Under the pieces are notes generated by a model. It saw nothing but the letters and a program-made list of their open reading frames with translations, was not told the DNA's origin and made no database searches. Positions 1-3,469 of a DNA stretch of 5,599 bases are shown here, one piece after another (within the stretch, counting starts at the first letter, position 1; every line of letters begins with the position of its first letter). The stretch comes from JBDKUD01 sp050943315 (GTDB lineage: Bacteria > Bacillota > Syntrophomonadia > Syntrophomonadales > Syntrophomonadaceae), in assembly GCA_050943315.1 (NCBI GenBank), contig JBMNOY010000083.1, positions 1 to 5,599 of the forward strand, given 5' to 3'. The position numbers and the translations under genes are program-made.

Positions 1-1
1 C

Positions 2-643
2 CTGGATATGGAACAACCTGACGCCCAGAGGGCAAATAAAATCCAGGCTATAGTTCAAAATGAACCGGAAGTACTCGAAAACCTCTCCTTATTAAAAGAT
101 CTCTTCCTGAAACTGGCCAATACCGACCCCCAAAAAGGCTCTTTTTGGGCTGAGTTGATACAAAGGGTAGATGATGTAGATAGTCAATTGAGCGGGCAGA
201 GGTTATTTAACAGTACTGCGCATCTTTCAGCGAATAACGATACATATAACTACTATTTTTCTTTGCCGGTTAAAGTCGATAATGAATACCACCTGTGTCA
301 GTTAAAAATCAACCGGGACAATAGCCGTAAACGACTTACCCATACTGACCATCTAAACTTTGTGGTTTCGCTGGAAACCCCACGGATGGGGCTGGTTCTG
401 TTCCATGTTAATTGGCGAAAAAGTGACCTGCAAATTCAAGGGATAGTAGAAAACAGTAGTGTAGTCAGCTATCTGAGTAATAATATTGACCAACTGACCA
501 TGAGCTTAGAAGGTTTGGGGTACCGGGTTACTAATCTGGGTATCAAAACAGCCCGTGACCGGAGTGAATTTGACCTCAAGCCGCAAGTAATAGAAACCAC
601 CGGTACAATAATCAGGCCCTTTAGTATAGATGTGAAGATTTAG
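2..643 (+). CDS. FliK C-terminal-domain protein (flagellar hook-length control-like), 5'-partial
   Basis: The frame is open to the left edge and the ATG at 8 has no visible ribosome binding site, so the true start is probably upstream and this is the C-terminal ~211 residues. Counting from the ATG, residues 20-66 are predicted helical and residues 80-102 look like beta strands (YNYYFSLPVKV). Residues 117-182 resemble the FliK C-terminal domain (Flg_hook): a strand with SLETPRMGLVLFHV, a strand with LQIQGIVEN, then a helix (residues 150-170) and the closing strand GYRVTNLGIK. In the family, LxxPxxLGxVxV followed by a helix of this kind is typical. FliK proteins measure hook length and switch the flagellar export apparatus; divergent relatives sit near FlhB-like genes in Firmicutes. 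Here no flagellar neighbour is visible, so a role in flagellar export is only an inference. The downstream gene is convergent, so this is the last gene of its transcript. Confidence 0.6.
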   Translation: MDMEQPDAQRANKIQAIVQNEPEVLENLSLLKDLFLKLANTDPQKGSFWAELIQRVDDVDSQLSGQRLFNSTAHLSANNDTYNYYFSLPVKVDNEYHLCQLKINRDNSRKRLTHTDHLNFVVSLETPRMGLVLFHVNWRKSDLQIQGIVENSSVVSYLSNNIDQLTMSLEGLGYRVTNLGIKTARDRSEFDLKPQVIETTGTIIRPFSIDVKI

Positions 644-703
644 TTATCGTCAGAATATTTTGATTGAACGAACTCCAACTGTAAAACATAAGCCCCCTCT
701 AAA

Positions 704-720
704 TGGTTCTGCTTGAACCA
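704..720 (-). terminator. Weak hairpin between convergent genes
   Basis: A perfect 6-bp stem (TGGTTC/GAACCA) with a 5-base loop lies between the two convergent genes, 5 bases past the superoxide dismutase stop codon. Read on the minus strand it is followed only by TTTAG, so the U-tract is poor, and on the plus strand there is no T run. It may act as a weak terminator for the minus-strand gene. No better candidate is visible in the 82-base gap at 644-725. Confidence 0.3.
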
Positions 721-725
721 GCTGA

Positions 726-1223
726 TTAACGACTTACCGAACGAAATACCCCGCAGGCAAGTCTTAGGCCTGAGTTACCGGCTGGCTGGGTTCGGTAATC
801 GTCTGGATTTTGATGTATAATTATGGACTTCCCTACTACGTCAGCAGGCTTAAATTTATTAGTAAAAAAACGCGTTTTGGCGGTACCATTATTGGAGAAT
901 AAAACCGGAAAGTCTCCGGCATGATTCCCGTGAGGCTGATTCGTAGGGTTCCAATGTCCACCAGCCGAGGTAAAGGGGTCATTAGGGTCTCCAATTTCAC
1001 AAACACCTTGCTCATGAATATGGAACCCATGAGGACCTATCGGCTGTTGGGTATTGGTACCCGGCTTATAAGGCGGCAATCCTCTAACATCCACAGATAC
1101 CATTGTTCCCCCTTTTACACTGGACAATAATACTGTGCCCCGAAGATGGGGAGCAAATGGGCCTCCAACAATTCTTGCTCTAACTAGCCTGGGTTTTGGC
1201 CTGCGTCTTTTGGTCTTAACCAA
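726..1223 (-). CDS. Cu/Zn superoxide dismutase family protein, short zinc loop, no signal peptide
   Basis: Product of 165 residues, family SodC: dismutation of superoxide to oxygen and hydrogen peroxide. The copper ligands are H68 and H70 (GFHIHE), the bridging H90 (GGHWNP) and H137 (IIIHQNPDDY). The zinc ligands are H90, H98, H101 and D104 (PHGNHAGDFP). The disulfide pair is C75/C157 and the active-site arginine is R154 (SGLRLACGV). All key residues are present, unlike Bacillus YojM-type members that have lost a copper ligand. The zinc loop is short: only two residues separate H98 and H101, where classical enzymes have about eight. Most bacterial SodC proteins are exported, but this one begins MVKTKRRRPKPR with no hydrophobic segment, so a cytoplasmic, nucleic-acid-associated or spore location is possible (inference). 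The start is TTG at 1223, chosen because AAAGGAGGG lies 8 bases upstream and there is no nearby ATG. It is transcribed away from the S-layer operon, from the promoter at 1294-1321. Confidence 0.9.
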   Translation of the reverse strand: MVKTKRRRPKPRLVRARIVGGPFAPHLRGTVLLSSVKGGTMVSVDVRGLPPYKPGTNTQQPIGPHGFHIHEQGVCEIGDPNDPFTSAGGHWNPTNQPHGNHAGDFPVLFSNNGTAKTRFFTNKFKPADVVGKSIIIHQNPDDYRTQPAGNSGLRLACGVFRSVSR

Positions 1224-1287
1224 AGCAGAGCCCTCCTTTACGTAAATGAAATTATTTTATTTTATGTTTAGAAAATAAAAAGGGTGA

Positions 1288-1316
1288 TTTACCATTATAT
1301 TGGCAGAATGTATAAT
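1288..1316 (+). promoter_or_regulatory. Predicted sigma-A promoter reading into the riboswitch region
   Basis: The -35 is TTTACC (1288-1293, four of six), the spacer is 17 bases, and the -10 is a perfect TATAAT (1311-1316). It would start transcription near 1323, about 90 bases before the first riboswitch, and could drive the whole leader and the S-layer operon. It lies almost exactly on top of the divergent promoter of the minus-strand gene. Confidence 0.5.
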
Positions 1317-1317
1317 G
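1293..1317. repeat. Perfect 7-11-7 inverted repeat over divergent promoters
   Basis: CATTATA (1293-1299) and TATAATG (1311-1317) are exact reverse complements separated by 11 bases. The arms supply the -10 boxes of both divergent promoters. The dyad may simply reflect two face-to-face -10 elements, or it may be an operator for a dimeric regulator controlling both directions. It is not a match to the PerR/Fur 7-1-7 consensus because the spacer is 11 bases. Confidence 0.6.
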
Positions 1318-1321
1318 TCAT
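1294..1321 (-). promoter_or_regulatory. Predicted sigma-A promoter of the superoxide dismutase gene
   Basis: On the minus strand the -35 is ATGACA (plus 1316-1321, five of six matches to TTGACA), the spacer is 16 bases, and the -10 is a perfect TATAAT (plus 1294-1299). Transcription would begin near 1287, giving an AT-rich leader of about 64 bases before the TTG start. It overlaps a plus-strand promoter, so the two probably compete for polymerase. Confidence 0.6.
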
Positions 1322-1349
1322 CCATAGGCATGTAATCAAAAATTATTAT

Positions 1350-1377
1350 TTGTAATTTGCAGGAGATTCAATATAAA
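1350..1377 (+). promoter_or_regulatory. Possible second plus-strand promoter close to riboswitch 1
   Basis: TTGTAA (1350-1355) and TATAAA (1372-1377) are spaced 16 bases apart, placing a start near 1384, about 28 bases before the first aptamer. The surroundings are AT-rich, so chance matches are likely. It is an alternative or addition to the promoter at 1288-1316. Confidence 0.3.
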
Positions 1378-1411
1378 TGGAGAAAGCATAATACAAAATA
1401 CAACTAAATTT

Positions 1412-1508
1412 ACTCCGAGTCTGTCAACCTAAAAGTGTAAACCATGGTTTTCAGGCCGATTAGGGTATATCAGGAAACAGGTATGCCCCCCAGTGTGGAA
1501 AGGAGAAG
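1412..1508 (+). promoter_or_regulatory. Moco/Tuco-type riboswitch aptamer, copy 1
   Basis: Closing stem P1 pairs CTCC (1413-1416) with GGAG (1502-1505). The first inner hairpin pairs 1420-1429 with 1446-1455 (8 of 10 pairs). The second inner hairpin pairs 1463-1473 with 1478-1488 (one A-A mismatch) and is capped by a GAAA tetraloop at 1474-1477. The conserved signature is AGGG, then the GNRA hairpin, CCCCCC, and TGTGGAAAGGAGAAG (1494-1508). From memory, the E. coli moaA leader, the type example of the Moco riboswitch, has the same arrangement: AGGG-hairpin-CCTCCC and then TGGAAAGG. Members sense molybdenum or tungsten cofactor and usually control its biosynthesis, transport or user genes. Only seven bases lie between the two inner hairpins, so the extra P3 arm is missing, as in the compact variants proposed to sense the tungsten cofactor. 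A terminator follows 24 bases later. Confidence 0.75.
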
Positions 1509-1531
1509 GCAAAACTGTGCCAGATATTGGG

Positions 1532-1560
1532 GCGAACTGCTTTTTGAGTTCGCATTTTTT
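1532..1560 (+). terminator. Intrinsic terminator of riboswitch 1
   Basis: A perfect 7-bp stem, GCGAACT (1532-1538) and AGTTCGC (1547-1553), has an 8-base T-rich loop and is followed by ATTTTTT. No gene lies between the aptamer and this hairpin, so it most likely serves as a riboswitch expression platform. GGGG just before and into the stem (1529-1532) could instead pair with the C run of the aptamer (1486-1490), which is a possible switching contact (inference). Confidence 0.8.
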
Positions 1561-1738
1561 ATTTGAATTTTATTCTTCATACCATTAGCAAATAAGCGTT
1601 CTTTTCATCGCAGGGAATAAATACTCTGTAAGCTGCTGGCCACACAGGAGCTGGCCCATTTTCCGAATAAAGACACTATAGGATGAGTTGGTGAATATTA
1701 TGAAGAAATCTATGTTTTGACATTAAGTCACACAATTC
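1561..1738 (+). other. Spacer between the two riboswitches; no gene seen
   Basis: No open frame with a credible start and ribosome binding site is present. A 5-bp hairpin (GGCCA 1638-1642 with TGGCC 1652-1656) is followed by ATTTTCC, which is too weak to call a terminator. A TTGACA at 1717-1722 has no -10 box at the right distance. Copy 2 is therefore probably transcribed by read-through from copy 1. Confidence 0.5.
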
Positions 1739-1827
1739 ACTCCGAACCTGAAAACCTTCATCCATGGTTTTCAGGTCGCCAGGGTGCATTTGGAAACGAA
1801 TGTACCTCCCATTGTGGAAAGGAGAAG
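1739..1827 (+). promoter_or_regulatory. Moco/Tuco-type riboswitch aptamer, copy 2
   Basis: Closing stem P1 pairs CTCC (1740-1743) with GGAG (1821-1824). The first inner hairpin is a perfect 10-bp stem, CCTGAAAACC (1747-1756) with GGTTTTCAGG (1766-1775). The second pairs 1782-1792 with 1797-1807, capped by GAAA (1793-1796). The tail CCTCCC followed by TGTGGAAAGGAGAAG (1813-1827) matches copy 1 almost base for base, and CCTCCC is the form I recall from the E. coli moaA leader. Several stem positions differ between the copies but stay paired, which supports a conserved RNA fold and not a plain DNA duplication. Only about six bases (TCGCCA) separate the two inner hairpins, so this copy is also compact. 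The nearest gene downstream on this strand is the S-layer gene at 2111. Confidence 0.8.
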
Positions 1828-1887
1828 CCAGTTTTATATGCTATTTAAGGGGCTTTTGTGATCATGCATTTGCCTGTTAATTAGTTG

Positions 1888-1920
1888 CTCGGCACTGCTT
1901 TCGCCGGGTTTTTTGTTTTT
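1888..1920 (+). terminator. Intrinsic terminator of riboswitch 2
   Basis: A 6-bp GC-rich stem (CTCGGC 1888-1893 with GCCGGG 1903-1908, one G-T pair) has a 9-base loop and is followed by TTTTTT-G-TTTTT. It lies 64 bases past the aptamer. A 5-bp pairing of AAGCC (1825-1829) with GGCTT (1851-1855) lies between and may be part of the switch. Confidence 0.75.
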
Positions 1921-2110
1921 CTGCCGGTAAACATGTAAAGAAAAATGTGAAGGAGGGAAGATAGATAACCACTATTAAATAGTGCCCCGTTACCAGAATT
2001 AATAAACAATGTTGGGAGGGATGTAAAAGGCATTCGCATAGTTCACCGTGGGATTCGTATCCCCTTATTTGGTTATTAGCTATAGCGAAACTTAAGAGAG
2101 GTGAGATTCA
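1921..2110 (+). other. Distal leader of the S-layer operon
   Basis: No gene is seen. AGGAGGGA (near 1951) and GGGAGGG (near 2014) look like ribosome binding sites but are not followed by a usable frame; the latter precedes ATG-TAA directly. A 5-bp hairpin GGGAT-TCGT-ATCCC spans 2050-2063. GAGGTG (2098-2103) lies 7 bases before the ATG at 2111 and is the working ribosome binding site. No convincing promoter is visible, so transcription probably comes through both riboswitches. Confidence 0.5.
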
Positions 2111-3436
2111 ATGAAAAAAAGATTAATCGCTATTACAATCACCATGTTGCTTATGGTATCCATGATTCCGGGAATTGCTTTTGCTGCTCCGGTTACCACA
2201 GCGCTGAGCACGAACCAGGCTAAAATTGGAACCAGTGTAACTGCATCAGGTACTGCTGATCCCAACGAGTGGGTAGCCGTTAAGATACTGGACAGCGCTC
2301 AGAACATAGTCTTTTTTGATTCAGTGAAGGCTGATGGTAATGGCAACTACAGTTGCACCTTTAAGGTTCCTGAAGTTTCTAAAGGAACCCTAAAGGTAAT
2401 TGCTGGTTATGGCAATAACATAGCCAGGCAAAGCCTTGAAGTAACTGGAGGCTCAAGCGGAGGCCCTGGTGGAGTCGGTGGCACGATTAATACCGGGACG
2501 ACAGTAAACGCCAGTCAAGGTGCAACTATAAATGTTTCCGGCGCAAGCATTGTTATTCCTGCCAACGCTACCAGCAGTGACATAAAGGTTCAGGTAGAAA
2601 AAGTAAGCAATATAGCTGCTCTGCCAACTCCAGCTAAGAGCAAAATAGTCAGCGATGTATTGGAGATTACCAAAAACAAGACAGAGAATTTCACAAAGCC
2701 GGTAACCATAACCCTTACTTTTAATCCATCCCAGGTAGACACCAGTAAGTATGATATCGGTATTTACTGGCTCGATACTGCTACCAATGAATGGGTTAAA
2801 CTTGATAATATTGTGGTCGATATTGCAACTGGCACGGTTAGCGGCGAAGTGAGCCACTTTACCAAGTTCGCAGTAATTGCCAGCGAAAAGGAAACAGCCA
2901 CAATTCCTCCAACACCACCGGTAATTAATCTGAACGATATCAGTGGTCACTGGGCCGAAGCAAGCATCAAATTATTAGTTAATGCTGGTGCCGTGGCAGG
3001 CTATCCCGATAATAGCTTTAAGCCGGATAACAATATTACCCGCGCTGAGTTTGCTACTATTCTGGTCAAAGCCTTCAAATTACAGCCACAAAACGGCAAA
3101 GTCTTTGCCGACACTGCCAACCACTGGGCGAAAGATTACATTGCAACCGCCAATGCCAATAGAATAATAAACGGTTACAGTGATACCCTTTTTGGTCCGG
3201 ATGATTTTATCACCCGTGAGCAGATGGCGGTGATGATCGTTAATGCTGCCAGGCTAAGCAGTACCAGTGCTGGAAAGACTTTTGCCGATAGTGCACTAAT
3301 TTCCGATTGGGCTCGTGAAGCAGTGGATAAAGCCAGCGCCAACGGCATTATCTCGGGCTATGCAGACAATACCTTTAGGCCTCACGCTAATGCGACTCGT
3401 GCGGAAGCGGTTACAGTAATTGCTAAAGGGTTGTAA
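2111..3436 (+). CDS. Secreted S-layer homology (SLH) protein with Ig-like and ZU5-like regions
   Basis: Product of 441 residues. Residues 1-25 are a Sec signal peptide (MKKR, hydrophobic core, cleavage after AFA). Residues 27-112 look like a beta-sandwich of the bacterial Ig type (SVTASGTADPNEWVAVKI, then a G-N-Y-S turn). A glycine-rich linker covers 113-126. Residues 128-257 resemble a ZU5-type domain: GATINVSGASIVIPANA, KPVTITLTF, IGIYWLDTATNEWVKL, VSHFTKFAVIA. A proline linker covers 264-270. Three SLH repeats follow at about 275-320, 332-380 and 391-441, with GHWAEASI, GYPDNSFKPD and the wall-binding ITRAE, ITREQ and ATRAE motifs. SLH triplets bind pyruvylated secondary cell wall polymer, so the protein sits at the cell surface. 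No catalytic motif is seen; it may be an anchor or scaffold. It is the first gene after the two riboswitches, and the next gene starts 33 bases later with no terminator between, so they form an operon. The start has GAGGTG 7 bases upstream. Confidence 0.9.
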   Translation: MKKRLIAITITMLLMVSMIPGIAFAAPVTTALSTNQAKIGTSVTASGTADPNEWVAVKILDSAQNIVFFDSVKADGNGNYSCTFKVPEVSKGTLKVIAGYGNNIARQSLEVTGGSSGGPGGVGGTINTGTTVNASQGATINVSGASIVIPANATSSDIKVQVEKVSNIAALPTPAKSKIVSDVLEITKNKTENFTKPVTITLTFNPSQVDTSKYDIGIYWLDTATNEWVKLDNIVVDIATGTVSGEVSHFTKFAVIASEKETATIPPTPPVINLNDISGHWAEASIKLLVNAGAVAGYPDNSFKPDNNITRAEFATILVKAFKLQPQNGKVFADTANHWAKDYIATANANRIINGYSDTLFGPDDFITREQMAVMIVNAARLSSTSAGKTFADSALISDWAREAVDKASANGIISGYADNTFRPHANATRAEAVTVIAKGL

Positions 3437-3469
3437 CTGTCGATTATAAGGAAAGGAGTGGTTTTGATA

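Noticed and set aside
921..1130. 69-codon plus-strand frame opposite the superoxide dismutase
   Set aside because: The minus-strand frame has all SodC motifs; this frame has no such support.
1377..1391. Tiny leader peptide ATG-GAG-AAA-GCA-TAA after AGGAG
   Set aside because: Four codons, spacing of 11 bases, and it overlaps a predicted -10 box; not distinguishable from chance.
1717..1722. Perfect TTGACA just before riboswitch 2
   Set aside because: The position 17 bases downstream (1740-1745) is CTCCGA within the aptamer, so no -10 box is present.
1412..1827. c-di-GMP (GEMM) or cobalamin riboswitch, as often seen before SLH or DUF4430 genes
   Set aside because: The GEMM core and the cobalamin B12-box are absent. 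The AGGG-GNRA hairpin-CCTCCC-TGGAAAGG order instead fits the Moco class.
2050..2063. GGGAT-TCGT-ATCCC hairpin as a third terminator
   Set aside because: The stem is only 5 bp and is followed by CTTATTTGG, without a T run.
2453..2950. 165-codon minus-strand open frame inside the SLH gene
   Set aside because: It lies wholly within a well-supported coding region on the other strand, has biased low-complexity composition and no family resemblance.
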